Shown piece after piece: positions 9,422 to 18,859 of a stretch of DNA of 64,000 bases. The position numbers and the translations under genes were made by a program. Below the pieces are notes generated by a model. That model saw only the letters and a program-made list of their open reading frames with translations. It did no database searches and was not told the DNA's origin. Source of the stretch: Tardiphaga robiniae (GTDB lineage Bacteria; Pseudomonadota; Alphaproteobacteria; Rhizobiales; Xanthobacteraceae); NCBI RefSeq assembly GCF_001618955.1, contig NZ_LVYV01000023.1, positions 124,001 through 188,000 of the forward strand. The letters are read 5' to 3'. Every line of letters begins with the position of its first letter. Position 1 is the first letter of the stretch.

Positions 9422-9765
9422 TTCGATCCGCTATATGCGTTTCCCGGCAATGGCCGCGCGCCCGCGAATTGGTCAATCGTCGGCGGGTGACTCCCTTGCC
9501 GCCGCGCAGGCGCGATCTCGTCGAACCATCGATGGCGCGATAACGGCCGCACATCCTGCATCTGAATGGAGCGGCGCGCCGATGGGATCGTTGCTGCATT
9601 CGCGTGCAGGACTTGCACTGTAACCAAGCACCTTGGCACCTCGCTCGCGCGTTACCCTAATGTCCGGCAATCTGGCCTAGTCGTTTCCGGCGAGTCTGGC
9701 TCTATCCGGACGCGCGCGATGCGCCAAGATTTTGCAGAACGAGGTTCGACAGGGGACGGTGGCAG
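9422..9765. other. intergenic promoter region between MocR gene and operon
   Basis: This 344-bp gap should carry the promoter of the binding-protein/hydantoinase operon. The string CCGGCAAT occurs twice, at 9444-9451 and 9664-9671, each followed within two bases by TGGCC or GGCC. These are possible MocR half-sites. No gene is supported here. Confidence 0.4.
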
Positions 9766-11376
9766 ATGATGGCTGATCGCGGGCGTTTGTTGAGATTGAC
9801 GGGCAGCGTGCTGCTGATGGCGCTCACGCCAGCGGCGGCACAGGCGCAGACGCGTGCGGAGACGCTGCGTCAGGTGACCGGTAACAATATCCCCACGCTG
9901 GACCCGACCACGCCGGGGGCGACGCGCGAGGCCTTTGGCGTCTCGACCAGCATCTATGACCGCCTTGTGGCCTTCGACCGCAAGCGCGACGAAAATGGCG
10001 TTTGGGTATTCGACCGCAGCAAGATCCGCGGCGAACTGGCCGAGAGCTATGAGGTCAGCCCGGACGGGCTGAAGATCACCTTCAAGCTGCGCGATACCAA
10101 GTGGCACGATGGCACGCCCGTCACTGCAGAAGACGTGAAATGGTCGCTCGATCGTGCCGTCACGGCCAAATCCATTGCCGCAGGGCAAATGGGCACGGGA
10201 TCGCTGACCAAGGCCGAGCAGTTCGCAATTGTCGACGATCGCACGATCACCGTAACACTACCCAAAGCGGATCGTCTGGCGCTGGCCAATCTCGCCACGC
10301 CGCTCGCGCCGATCTTCAACAGCAAGCTCGCGAAGCAGCATGCGACTGCCGAGGATCCCTGGGCGCAGGAATGGCTGAAGACCAATACCGCCGGTTCGGG
10401 CGCCTATACGGTCGAGATGTTCAAGCCGGGCGAACAGTTGGTCCTGAAGCGCAACGAGAACTGGAAGAGCGGCCGTGACGGCAAGCTGCCTTACTTCAAG
10501 CGCGTCATCGAACAGACCATCGGCGATCCCGCTACGCGAGCCAATCTGATCGAGAAGGGCGATGCCGACATCGCCATCGATCTGCAGGCCAGCGACGTAC
10601 CGTCGCTGCAGCAGCGCGGCAAGGTCAAGGTGGAGTCGTCACCGCAGACCAACGGCTTCACCATGATTGCCTTCAACACGCAAATGGCGCCGTTCGACAA
10701 TCTCAAGGTCCGTCAGGCCATCGCCATGGCGCTGCCCTATAACGACATGTTCAGCGCAGCAATCTTCAAGCGTGGCTCTCCGCTGTTCGGTGCATCGTGG
10801 ACGTCGCCGCCGAATGCCGACTTCCCGCAGCCGATGCCGGCGAAGACCGATATGGCCAAGGCCAAGCAGCTTCTGGCTGAAGCCGGTTTCGAGAAGGGCT
10901 TCAAGACCACTTTCAGCATCAATGTCGGCTCCGCCGCTGTCACCGAGCCGATGGCGGCGCTGCTGAAGGAGGCGCTGGCGAAGCTCAACATTGAGGTCGA
11001 TGTGCAGAAGCTGCCGGACTCGCAGATGTCGACGCAGATCACCGAGAAGAAGCTGCCGTTCTTCACCGAAGGTTCCACCGCCTGGCTGCCGACCACCGAT
11101 TATTTCTTCCGCAATTTCTTCGCCGGTAACCAGCGCTGGAATTACAGCTCCTGGAATGACGAGCTGGTGGTGAAACTGGCCAATCAGGCTCGGTTCGAGC
11201 AGGATCAGGCCAGGTATGACGAGATGGGCAAGCAGATGATCGCGGAATACGTCAAGGAAGTTCCGTTGGTGCTCTTGTGGCAGGCCAATCAGGACGCCGT
11301 GATGATCCCGCAACTTGATGGCTACACCTACTGGTTTCACCGCCAGGTCGACTTCCGCGATCTCGCCCGCAAGTAA
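9766..11376 (+). CDS. family 5 (peptide/opine-type) ABC solute-binding protein
   Basis: Periplasmic binding protein of 536 residues from the SBP_bac_5 group. A signal peptide covers about residues 1-27 and ends ...AAAQAQ. Typical blocks include AESYEVSPDGLKITFKLRD, WHDGTPVTAEDVKWS and VRQAIAMALPYNDMF. The start is the first of two adjacent ATGs, at 9766. It leads an operon with HyuA/HyuB and CoA-linked enzymes, so it should bind that pathway's substrate. No permease or ATPase of the Opp/Dpp class is present in the window; it must rely on partners elsewhere. A strong hairpin follows the stop at 11392-11423. Confidence 0.92.
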   Translation: MMADRGRLLRLTGSVLLMALTPAAAQAQTRAETLRQVTGNNIPTLDPTTPGATREAFGVSTSIYDRLVAFDRKRDENGVWVFDRSKIRGELAESYEVSPDGLKITFKLRDTKWHDGTPVTAEDVKWSLDRAVTAKSIAAGQMGTGSLTKAEQFAIVDDRTITVTLPKADRLALANLATPLAPIFNSKLAKQHATAEDPWAQEWLKTNTAGSGAYTVEMFKPGEQLVLKRNENWKSGRDGKLPYFKRVIEQTIGDPATRANLIEKGDADIAIDLQASDVPSLQQRGKVKVESSPQTNGFTMIAFNTQMAPFDNLKVRQAIAMALPYNDMFSAAIFKRGSPLFGASWTSPPNADFPQPMPAKTDMAKAKQLLAEAGFEKGFKTTFSINVGSAAVTEPMAALLKEALAKLNIEVDVQKLPDSQMSTQITEKKLPFFTEGSTAWLPTTDYFFRNFFAGNQRWNYSSWNDELVVKLANQARFEQDQARYDEMGKQMIAEYVKEVPLVLLWQANQDAVMIPQLDGYTYWFHRQVDFRDLARK

Positions 11377-11391
11377 GCGAAGACGAACGAC

Positions 11392-11423
11392 CCGGCGATG
11401 TAGCCCTTGTGCTGCATCGCCGG
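11392..11423 (+). other. intercistronic hairpin after binding-protein gene
   Basis: Arms CCGGCGATG and CATCGCCGG pair perfectly. The stem continues inward through a T-G wobble and AGC/GCT to a 6-base loop CCTTGT, about 13 bp in all. There is no T-tract, so read-through is expected. Such hairpins between a binding-protein gene and downstream genes usually stabilise the upstream message and lower downstream expression. Confidence 0.55.
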
Positions 11424-11450
11424 CCCTGAACGAAAGCGGGACCAACGCGC

Positions 11451-13451
11451 GTGACGAATATCTGGGAAATCGGAACCGACATCGGTGGCACCTTCACCGA
11501 TATCATCGCCATCCGGCGCGACACGTCAGAGACGCGGATCGCCAAGGTGCCGTCGCGCCCCCATGCGCCGGTGCAGGCGATGCTGGAAGCGATCGAGGCC
11601 GTGGGTCTGCGCAAGAGCGACGTGAAGCGCTTCATTCACGGCACCACCCGGATCACCAATGCGATCGTCGAGGAACGCCTGCCCAGGATCGCCCTGATCG
11701 CGACGAAGGGGTTCGAGGACGTTCTTGAGATTGCGCGCTATCGTCGCCGCGATCTCTATCGCCTGGATATCGCGCCAAAGGCCAAGGCGCTGGTGCCGCG
11801 TGAATTGTGTTTCGCGCTCGATGAGCGCCTCGATCACGAGGGCCAGGTGCTGAAGCCACTGGCCGAAGCCGAAATCAAGCGCCTGATCGCTTGGCTGAAG
11901 GAGACCGGCGTGGAAAGCGTCGCCGTCTCGCTGCTGCATGCCTATGCCAATCCCGTCCATGAGCAGATGCTGGCCGAGCGGTTGAAGGACATCGTGCCGC
12001 ATGTCTCGCTGTCGCACGAGATCAATCCCGAAGCGCGCGAATATGAGCGCACGTCATCGACGGCGTTCAATGCAGCGGCGATGCCGATTGCGGTGGAATA
12101 TCTGAGCGAGCTTGAAGAACGTCTGCCCATCGGTCCGGGCCTGCAGGTGTTTCACTCCGCCGGCGCGATGATCCCAATTTCAGCCGTCAAGCGACGCCCG
12201 CTGGTGATGGCGATGTCCGGCCCGGCCGCCGGCGTCGCGGCCTCGGTCAGCATCGCGCGCCAGCTCAAGAAATCCCGCGTGCTCACTTTCGATATGGGCG
12301 GCACGACGACCGACGTCTGTCTGATCGTCGATGGCCAGGCGGAGATGGCCGACGGCAAGATGCTTGGCGATCGCCCGCTACGTCAGCCGATGCTGGCGGT
12401 GCATTCCATCGGCGCCGGCGGTGGCTCCATCGTGCGCGCCGGTGCAGGCGGTCTGAGCGTCGGGCCGGAAAGTGCCGGCTCCGAGCCGGGCCCAGCCTGC
12501 TATGGCCGTGGCGGCACCAGGCCGACCATCACGGATGCCAATGCGCTGCTCGGCTATCTCAACCCCGAAACCAAGCTCGGCGACCGCATCGGCATCGATG
12601 TCGATGCCGCAGCCCGTGTCATCGAGCCGATCGCGCAGGGCCTCGGGCTCAGCCTTACCGAGACTGCGCTCGGCATCATCCGCGTGGCGAATGCCACCAT
12701 GGCGCGGGCACTGCGCCGCGTGACAGTGGACCGCGGCATCGATGGCCGCGACTGCACGCTGCTGGCGTTTGGCGGCGGCGGCCCGATGCATGCGGCGGGC
12801 CTCGCCGAGCTCTACGGGATCACAGAGATCGTGGTGCCCGCTGCGTCCAGCGCCTTCTCCGCGCTGGGATGTCTGACCGCCGATTTCAGCTTCTTGCAGC
12901 AGCAGACTCTGCGCGTTGCGCTGGATAGCATCGATCCGGCCAAGGTCACGCAGCGTATCGAAGCGCTGGTCGAGCAGACCCTCGTGCCTCTGCTCGCCAA
13001 TGCGATCCCGCGCGCGTCGATCCAGATCGAACTGGTCGCGCTGATGCGCTATGCCGCGCAGGCCGATGCGATCCCGGTGCCGTTCACGATGCCGCTCGAT
13101 GCTGAAAAATTGCGGCAGGACTTTCTCATCAAGCATCGCGAGTTGTTCGGCTACGCGACCAACGAAAGCTGCGTGATCGAATCCGTACGCGCGCAGGCGC
13201 GGCAGCCCTCGACCACCGAAGTCAGTCGCCCGTCAACAGTGTTGCGCGCGGTGGTGGCCCCCAAGCGCCGCTGCTCATTCGATGGCGCTCTGGATGTGAT
13301 GACCGATGTGATCGATCGCAGCGCCATGACCTCCGTCGTGACCGGTCCAGCGATCATCGAAGACGCGTGGTCCACCGTAGTCCTCCCGCCGCAATGGCAG
13401 GCGACGCCGGACAGCAACGGCAATCTCTATCTCGCGAAGGTGCTGTCATGA
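11451..13451 (+). CDS. hydantoinase/oxoprolinase subunit A (HyuA-like)
   Basis: ATP-dependent amidohydrolase subunit of 666 residues, in the family of N-methylhydantoinase, 5-oxoprolinase, caprolactamase and acetone carboxylase subunits. It activates a lactam or imide with ATP for ring opening, together with HyuB. Motifs of the actin-like ATPase fold are intact: GTDIGGTFTDI (N-terminus), HGTTRITNAI, FDMGGTTTDVCLI and FGGGGPMHAAG. The start is a GTG at 11451. The last bases overlap the HyuB start (ATGA at 13448-13451), so the two subunits are made together. The substrate cannot be read from the sequence. The aminotransferase downstream suggests that ring opening gives an amino acid. Confidence 0.92.
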   Translation: MTNIWEIGTDIGGTFTDIIAIRRDTSETRIAKVPSRPHAPVQAMLEAIEAVGLRKSDVKRFIHGTTRITNAIVEERLPRIALIATKGFEDVLEIARYRRRDLYRLDIAPKAKALVPRELCFALDERLDHEGQVLKPLAEAEIKRLIAWLKETGVESVAVSLLHAYANPVHEQMLAERLKDIVPHVSLSHEINPEAREYERTSSTAFNAAAMPIAVEYLSELEERLPIGPGLQVFHSAGAMIPISAVKRRPLVMAMSGPAAGVAASVSIARQLKKSRVLTFDMGGTTTDVCLIVDGQAEMADGKMLGDRPLRQPMLAVHSIGAGGGSIVRAGAGGLSVGPESAGSEPGPACYGRGGTRPTITDANALLGYLNPETKLGDRIGIDVDAAARVIEPIAQGLGLSLTETALGIIRVANATMARALRRVTVDRGIDGRDCTLLAFGGGGPMHAAGLAELYGITEIVVPAASSAFSALGCLTADFSFLQQQTLRVALDSIDPAKVTQRIEALVEQTLVPLLANAIPRASIQIELVALMRYAAQADAIPVPFTMPLDAEKLRQDFLIKHRELFGYATNESCVIESVRAQARQPSTTEVSRPSTVLRAVVAPKRRCSFDGALDVMTDVIDRSAMTSVVTGPAIIEDAWSTVVLPPQWQATPDSNGNLYLAKVLS

Positions 13452-15019
13452 AGCTCGACCCGTTTGCCGTCGAAGTGATCCGCCATGGCCTGTCGGCCGC
13501 AGCGGAAGAGATGAGCCTGGTGATGACACGCTCGGCGCGCTCACCGCTGCTGCGCGAGGCCGGCGATCTGTCTTCGGCGATCACCGATGCGCAAGGCGAA
13601 CTGATCGGGCAGGGCCGTGACATCCCCGTTCATCTCGGCGCCATGGCCTATACGATCCGCGAATTGCTGAAGGTCGTGCCGGCTGCGACGCTGAGCGAAA
13701 GCGATGTGCTGATCTACAATCTCGGCGCGCTCGGCGGCAATCACCTCAACGACGTCAAGGTCGTCCGTCCGGTGTTCTTCGAGGGTGATATCGTTGCCTT
13801 CGCCGTCAGCCTCGCGCATTGGCCCGATATCGGTGGCACATGGCCGGGGAGCTATCTTGCCAAGGCCATCGACACATTTCAAGAAGCACTGCGGATTCCG
13901 CCGATCAAAGTCGCCACCGCGGCGGGTGTCAGCGATGCCATCGTCCAGTTCCTCAAGGTGAATGTCCGCGATCCGGAATCCTGCGAGGGCGATCTGCTTG
14001 GCCAGATTGCTTGCACACTGGCCGGCGAAAAGCGCATCGTCGAATTGTGCAAGCAGCACGGCAAGGCAATGTTCGTGGCGGCGCTGTCGCGGCTGCACGA
14101 TCTCTCCGAAGCCGAGATGCGCGAAGCCATTCTCGGGCTACCTGACGGCGTCTATGAAGGCGAGGATTTCCTCGATGACGGCGGCTCCAATGACGAGCCG
14201 GCGCGTATCCATGTCAAGATCACCATCAAGGGCGACGAGGCGACCTTCGATCTGTCCGGCAGTTGTGACCGGGTCTCGAATTTCTGCAACACGACGTCCT
14301 TCATCGCGAAATCCGCGGTGGCCTATAGCGCGCGCATCATGAGCGGGCGCGATATGCAGCAGAATGGTGGCGCGCTACGTCCGCTCACTATCATCACTCG
14401 GCCGGGCTCGATCTTTGAACCCGGTCACACCGCGCCGGTGGCGGCCGGTAATCACGAGACGTCGCTGCGCATCGTCGATGCGATCTTCCTGGCGATGCAG
14501 CACGTGATTTCGGAGCGGCTGTCGTCGGGCGGTGCCACCACGTCCGGCATGCTCTCTTTCGCCGAGCCGCGGCAGGATGGCTCCTGGAAGATGCTGTACG
14601 AGGTCCATGCCGGCGGCGAAGGCGCGCGGCACAACCGCGCCGGCTGCGCCGCGACCCGCGTGCACCTGGCCAACACCTCCAACACGCCGGCCGAGGCCAT
14701 CGAGGCCAACTACAATATCCGGGTCGAGCAGCAGGCGATCCGCTGGGGCTCCGGCGGGGCAGGCGCCTATCCGGGCGGCGACGGTGTCGTGCGGAGCTAC
14801 CGGATCCTTGCCCCCAGCATGCATCTGACCAGTTGTGTCGAGCGCAAGATTATTCCCCCGTTTGGTCTGAAGGGCGGCGCACCCGGCAAGACCGCACGCC
14901 TCACGCTCACGCGCGGCGGCGAGGTGATCGATGTCGAGGGCAAGTCGAACCTCGTGCTGCAACGGGACGATGTCATCACCATCGAGATGTGCGGCGGCGG
15001 CGGCTATGGCCACGCGTGA
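13448..15019 (+). CDS. hydantoinase/oxoprolinase subunit B (HyuB-like)
   Basis: Catalytic partner of HyuA, 523 residues, the normal size for the separate B subunit. Family blocks include MKLDPFAVEVIRHGLSAAAE at the N-terminus, SLVMTRSARSPLLREAGDLS, GAGAYPGGDGVVRSYR, and a glycine-rich end with IEMCGGGGYG. The frame is open further upstream, but the ATG at 13448 overlaps the hyuA stop by 4 bp and matches the family N-terminus. The complex is cytoplasmic and needs ATP. Ring opening of a five- to seven-membered cyclic amide is expected. Confidence 0.92.
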   Translation: MKLDPFAVEVIRHGLSAAAEEMSLVMTRSARSPLLREAGDLSSAITDAQGELIGQGRDIPVHLGAMAYTIRELLKVVPAATLSESDVLIYNLGALGGNHLNDVKVVRPVFFEGDIVAFAVSLAHWPDIGGTWPGSYLAKAIDTFQEALRIPPIKVATAAGVSDAIVQFLKVNVRDPESCEGDLLGQIACTLAGEKRIVELCKQHGKAMFVAALSRLHDLSEAEMREAILGLPDGVYEGEDFLDDGGSNDEPARIHVKITIKGDEATFDLSGSCDRVSNFCNTTSFIAKSAVAYSARIMSGRDMQQNGGALRPLTIITRPGSIFEPGHTAPVAAGNHETSLRIVDAIFLAMQHVISERLSSGGATTSGMLSFAEPRQDGSWKMLYEVHAGGEGARHNRAGCAATRVHLANTSNTPAEAIEANYNIRVEQQAIRWGSGGAGAYPGGDGVVRSYRILAPSMHLTSCVERKIIPPFGLKGGAPGKTARLTLTRGGEVIDVEGKSNLVLQRDDVITIEMCGGGGYGHA

Positions 15020-15050
15020 TGCACCTCCGCAAGGACAAAAAGGATATTCG

Positions 15051-16364
15051 ATGAGCAGACTTTTGCGGACGGGCCTCAATGCCGGCGATAGCGCGCCCCT
15101 GACCGTGGTTGGCGGCGAAGGCGTCTATTTCCACCTGCAGGATGGGCGTCGCCTGATCGACGGCAGTAACACCGGTGGCGGGCTCGGTCATCGCCACCCG
15201 AAAATGGTGGAAGCCATTCGCGCGGCGGCGGATACGCCGGTCGTCAACGAAGGCTGGACCTGGATCGGCCGCGAGAAAGCCGCCGATGATCTGATCAGCA
15301 CCGCCTTCGCGGGCGAGGAGGACTGGGTCGGCGGCGTGCGCTTCTGCATCAGCGGCTCTGAGGCCAATGACATGGCACTGTCGCTCTGTCAGGCTCTGTC
15401 GCAGAAGACGGCATTGGCGACGCGCGAGCGCGCCTATCACGGCCTCGTCGGTCTGTCGCGCAGCATGACTGTGCAGCCGCACTGGCATGGTGGGCTCGCC
15501 GTGCAGGCCGGCGGTTCGCGTCTGCCGGCCCCGATGGCGCCGGTGAAGATCCTGCCTGCACCTGACGGGGCGATTTATGGCGCGCCGCTTAGCAACCAGC
15601 CGGTTAAAGACGTGCTCGCCGATGCTGGTACTGTTCTGGCGGACACTGCGGCGACCATCATCGACTACACGCAGGGCGGCAACTATTACGACGGCGACTA
15701 TCAGGACGAAGTCGCTGATCACGCCGCGAAGGCGAATTCGATCTGGATCGCCGACGAAGTCGTCACCGGCGCCGGCCGCTCCGGCCGCTGGTTCGCGTTC
15801 CAGGGTGCCAAGAGCCGTCCGGATATCGTCACCATGGGCAAGTCGCTCGGCGGCGGCGCTGCGGCGGTCGCGGCCGTGATCGTGTCCAAGAAAATCGTCG
15901 AGCAGCTCAAGGGATCGAGCTGGCAGAACTACGGTACGCTGCGTGGCCATCCGATCAGCATGGCCGCCATCAGTGCCTATCTCAATGTGGTGACAGAAGA
16001 GGACATTCTGGCGCGCGTGCGCGCCATGGAAGCGTTCTTCACGAAACGTCTACTCGAAATCGCGCGTAACCATCCGAGCGTCAGCCGCGTTGCAGGCCAG
16101 GGCCTGCACTGGACCGTCGAACTGCACGGGCCCGACTGGCGTTCATGGGCTGCCGACACCATGGAAAATCCGATCGCCTCTCGTGTCGCCGCGCGGGCGA
16201 TGGAAGCCGGTGCCGTGATCGGCACCAGCGGCGAGCAGACCTCGCTGTTCCTGGCGCCGCCGCTGATCATCAGCGAGCAGGATGCCGAGCGGTTGCTCGC
16301 AGCGCTCGACCACGGACTCGAACTTGCCGACCAGGAACATGCGCGTTCCGGCGGCCTCAACTGA
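15051..16364 (+). CDS. class III PLP-dependent aminotransferase
   Basis: Aminotransferase of 437 residues in the class III (omega-amino acid / glutamate-semialdehyde aminomutase-like) group. The PLP lysine is Lys264 in TMGKSLGGG. The IADEVVTGAGRSG block carries the PLP-ring aspartate, and FCISGSEANDMAL is the phosphate-cup motif. ATG 15051 has AAAAAGGA upstream; the frame is also open into hyuB, but that would overlap it. It lies 31 bp after hyuB. A reasonable role is removal of the amino group released when HyuAB opens the ring, giving an aldehyde or keto acid for the CoA-ligase step. A mutase role is possible. Confidence 0.9.
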   Translation: MSRLLRTGLNAGDSAPLTVVGGEGVYFHLQDGRRLIDGSNTGGGLGHRHPKMVEAIRAAADTPVVNEGWTWIGREKAADDLISTAFAGEEDWVGGVRFCISGSEANDMALSLCQALSQKTALATRERAYHGLVGLSRSMTVQPHWHGGLAVQAGGSRLPAPMAPVKILPAPDGAIYGAPLSNQPVKDVLADAGTVLADTAATIIDYTQGGNYYDGDYQDEVADHAAKANSIWIADEVVTGAGRSGRWFAFQGAKSRPDIVTMGKSLGGGAAAVAAVIVSKKIVEQLKGSSWQNYGTLRGHPISMAAISAYLNVVTEEDILARVRAMEAFFTKRLLEIARNHPSVSRVAGQGLHWTVELHGPDWRSWAADTMENPIASRVAARAMEAGAVIGTSGEQTSLFLAPPLIISEQDAERLLAALDHGLELADQEHARSGGLN

Positions 16365-16387
16365 CACACGACAACAGAGACTTGAAG

Positions 16388-16753
16388 ATGCAAGACGAAC
16401 AGGACATCCGCGCCGTCATCGCCGGCTATTTCGATGCGCTGCATCACGGTGATGTCGCCGGTTTCCGTCGGGTGTTGCACCCGCAGGTGCGGCTGTCCTC
16501 AGCAACCGATGGCACGCTCGTCAATCTCGATCTCGAAACCTATATGGGCATGGTCGCGTCGCGGCCATCATCGGCGTCGCGGGGCGACCCGCGCGAGGAC
16601 GAAATCGTGAGCGTGTCGGTGGCATCGCCGACAACGGCCCATGCCCGCGTCAAGGACATGTATCTGCCGAAGCGCTTCGTCAACGAACTCTCCTTCATCA
16701 AGATCGATGGCCGCTGGCAGATCATCGCCAAGGTCTGGCACTTCTTCGCCTGA
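16388..16753 (+). CDS. NTF2-like (SnoaL / lumazine-binding type) protein
   Basis: Small protein of 121 residues with the cone-shaped NTF2-like fold pattern: an N-terminal helix (QDIRAVIAGYFDALHHGDVA), a phenylalanine/histidine-containing strand (FRRVLHPQVRLS), and an aromatic C-terminus (GRWQIIAKVWHFF). Relatives include enzymes and simple ligand binders, so no reaction can be assigned. The ATG at 16388 is 23 bp after the aminotransferase stop, within the same operon. It may act on or hold an unstable intermediate of the pathway (inference). Confidence 0.82.
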   Translation: MQDEQDIRAVIAGYFDALHHGDVAGFRRVLHPQVRLSSATDGTLVNLDLETYMGMVASRPSSASRGDPREDEIVSVSVASPTTAHARVKDMYLPKRFVNELSFIKIDGRWQIIAKVWHFFA

Positions 16754-16787
16754 TTATTGCTGAAATGTACCTGTCAGGAGGCTTGCC

Positions 16788-18440
16788 GTGAGTGCCATCT
16801 CTCCGTTCTGGCCGCCCGGCGAACCGCACACTCTGCCGCTGCCGGAAGGCGTCCTCTACGACGCGCTGGTACGCGCGGCGACAGCACGGCCGGATCATCC
16901 GGCCACGCTTTTCTATGGCGGTGTTGTCACCTATGCGGAATTGTTGCGGCAGGTCGATGCGCTCGCCGGCTATCTGCAGAACATCTGCGGCGTGAAACGC
17001 GGCGACCGCGTCATGGTCGCGTTGCAGAATTCGCCGCAATATGTGATCGCGTATTACGCAGTCGTGCGGGCCGACGCCGTGATTGTGCCGATCAACCCGA
17101 TGAACAAGACCGCCGAACTCGACTATATCGCGTCCGACAGCGGCGCGAGTGTGGCGATCATCGGCAGCGATCTCGTCGATGTTTTTGCACCGCTGCTTGG
17201 CAACACCATCAACAGCATCATCGTCGCGCACTATCGAGACTATGTGCCCGAGACATCGCCTTGCACGCTGCCAGCCTGCGTGACGCAAAACGGATCGTGC
17301 CCCACGGCGCCGGGTTGGCGCGCCTGGGACTATGTCATCGCGCGCAACGAGACGCCGTCGCCGATGACCGCGACGCCAGCCGATCTCTGCCTGTTCCCTT
17401 ACACATCCGGCACGACAGGCAAGCCGAAGGCCTGCATGCATCTGCACTCGAGCGTGCTGTTCACGGCGGTGTTGCAAGCGCGCTGGTACCGGCTCGGTGG
17501 CGACGACGTGCTGACTGGCGTGCAGCCGTTTTTTCATGTGGCGGGCATGCAGGGCTCGATGAATGCGGCGATCTCGGTCGGCGCGACGCTGATGCTGATG
17601 GCGCGCTGGGATAAGGACCTGATCCCTGATCTGTTCGAGGCCCATGGCGTTACCTTCTGGAACGCGGCGCCGACCATGATCGTCGATGTACTCTCCAGCC
17701 CGACATTTCGCGAAGAATGTTTTGCAAAGCTCAAGGTCGTCACCGGAGGTGGCGCGGCGATGCCGGTGGCGGTGGCCGAGCGGTTGAAGACCCGCTTTAG
17801 CCTCGAATTCGTCGAAGGCTACGGCATGACCGAGACCATGTCGCCGACCCACATCAATCCGATGGAAGCGCCAAGGCGCCAGTGCCTCGGCATCGCCGTG
17901 CACCAGACCGACGCGCGGATCATCGATCCCGACACGCTGGCCGAGCTTGGCAATGACGAGATCGGCGAGATCGTCGTCAACGGCCCGCAGGTGCTCCAGA
18001 ACTACTGGAACAAGCCCGAAGCGAACGAGACCTCCTTCGTCACGCTCGACGGCAAGCGCTTTCTACGCACCGGCGATCTCGGCTATCGCGACCGCGACGG
18101 CTATTTCTTTGCTGTCGATCGGCTGAAGCGGATGATCAATGTCAGTGGCTTCAAGGTGTGGCCGGCGGAAGTCGAGTCCATCATGTATGGCCATCCCGCC
18201 ATCAAGGAGTGCTGCATCATCTCGACGCCGGACAGCTATCGCGGCGAGTCGGTGAAGGCGCTGGTGGTCCTGCATGATGCGGCCAAAGCGTCGATAACGG
18301 CAGACGACATCATCGGCTGGTCGCGCGGCGCCATGGCCAATTACAAGACGCCGCGCTCGGTGGTGCTGGTCGACAGTCTGCCGCGCTCGGAAAGCAATAA
18401 GATCAGCTGGCGGTCGCTGCAGGAAGCGGAGTGGATATGA
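16788..18440 (+). CDS. acyl-CoA synthetase (AMP-forming)
   Basis: ANL-family ligase of 550 residues, joining a carboxylic acid to CoA through an acyl-adenylate. Motifs: P-loop YTSGTTGKPKA, A5 motif GYGMTETMSP, RTGDLGYRDRDGY, hinge DRLKRMINVSGFKVWP, and the C-terminal catalytic-lysine region ESNKISW. The start is GTG 16788 with a strong AGGAGG seven bases upstream. The stop overlaps the OB-fold gene start (ATGA). It would activate the acid formed after deamination for cleavage by the thiolase-like protein. The acid's identity is unknown; similarity to medium/long-chain ligases is only general. Confidence 0.92.
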   Translation: MSAISPFWPPGEPHTLPLPEGVLYDALVRAATARPDHPATLFYGGVVTYAELLRQVDALAGYLQNICGVKRGDRVMVALQNSPQYVIAYYAVVRADAVIVPINPMNKTAELDYIASDSGASVAIIGSDLVDVFAPLLGNTINSIIVAHYRDYVPETSPCTLPACVTQNGSCPTAPGWRAWDYVIARNETPSPMTATPADLCLFPYTSGTTGKPKACMHLHSSVLFTAVLQARWYRLGGDDVLTGVQPFFHVAGMQGSMNAAISVGATLMLMARWDKDLIPDLFEAHGVTFWNAAPTMIVDVLSSPTFREECFAKLKVVTGGGAAMPVAVAERLKTRFSLEFVEGYGMTETMSPTHINPMEAPRRQCLGIAVHQTDARIIDPDTLAELGNDEIGEIVVNGPQVLQNYWNKPEANETSFVTLDGKRFLRTGDLGYRDRDGYFFAVDRLKRMINVSGFKVWPAEVESIMYGHPAIKECCIISTPDSYRGESVKALVVLHDAAKASITADDIIGWSRGAMANYKTPRSVVLVDSLPRSESNKISWRSLQEAEWI

Positions 18441-18859
18441 CGACAGCGACCTCGCCAGCGGCCGAGCTTGGTCCCGAAGGACAGTTCTGGGCCCATCTGC
18501 GCGCCGGCAGACTGATGATCCAGCGTTCGCGCTCGACCGGCGAATATGTGTTCTATCCGCGCCTGATCGCGCCGCACAGCGGAGCCGACGATCTCGAATT
18601 CGTCGAGGTCGGCGGCTTCGGCACGGTCTATTCGACCACCATTATGCGGCGGCCCGCGAAGCATGGCGGCGACCACAATGCTTGTGTCGTCGATCTCGAC
18701 GAAGGCGTCCGCATGCTTAGCCGCGTCATCGAGTGCGCTCCGGAAGAGGTTCATATCGGCATGCGCGTGCAGGCGGTGATCGCACTGGTCGATTTCGGCG
18801 CCTATGCCAATAGCGAACAGCCCATCGTGCTGTTTCGTCCCGTGGGAGCCGCGCCATGA
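18437..18859 (+). CDS. OB-fold (DUF35) protein lacking zinc-ribbon cysteines
   Basis: Protein of 140 residues that matches the Zn-ribbon/OB-fold partners of thiolase-like enzymes: FWAHLRAGRLMIQRS at the N-terminus, then FVEVGGFGTVYSTTIMRRP at the OB-fold start. In relatives the first part carries two CxxC pairs that hold zinc. Here the matching positions read QRSRSTG and APHSGAD, so all four cysteines are gone. Both ends overlap neighbouring genes by 4 bp (ATGA), so it is co-translated with the thiolase-like protein, its likely partner. In known systems such proteins are required for thiolase or retro-aldolase activity. Confidence 0.88.
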   Translation: MTTATSPAAELGPEGQFWAHLRAGRLMIQRSRSTGEYVFYPRLIAPHSGADDLEFVEVGGFGTVYSTTIMRRPAKHGGDHNACVVDLDEGVRMLSRVIECAPEEVHIGMRVQAVIALVDFGAYANSEQPIVLFRPVGAAP

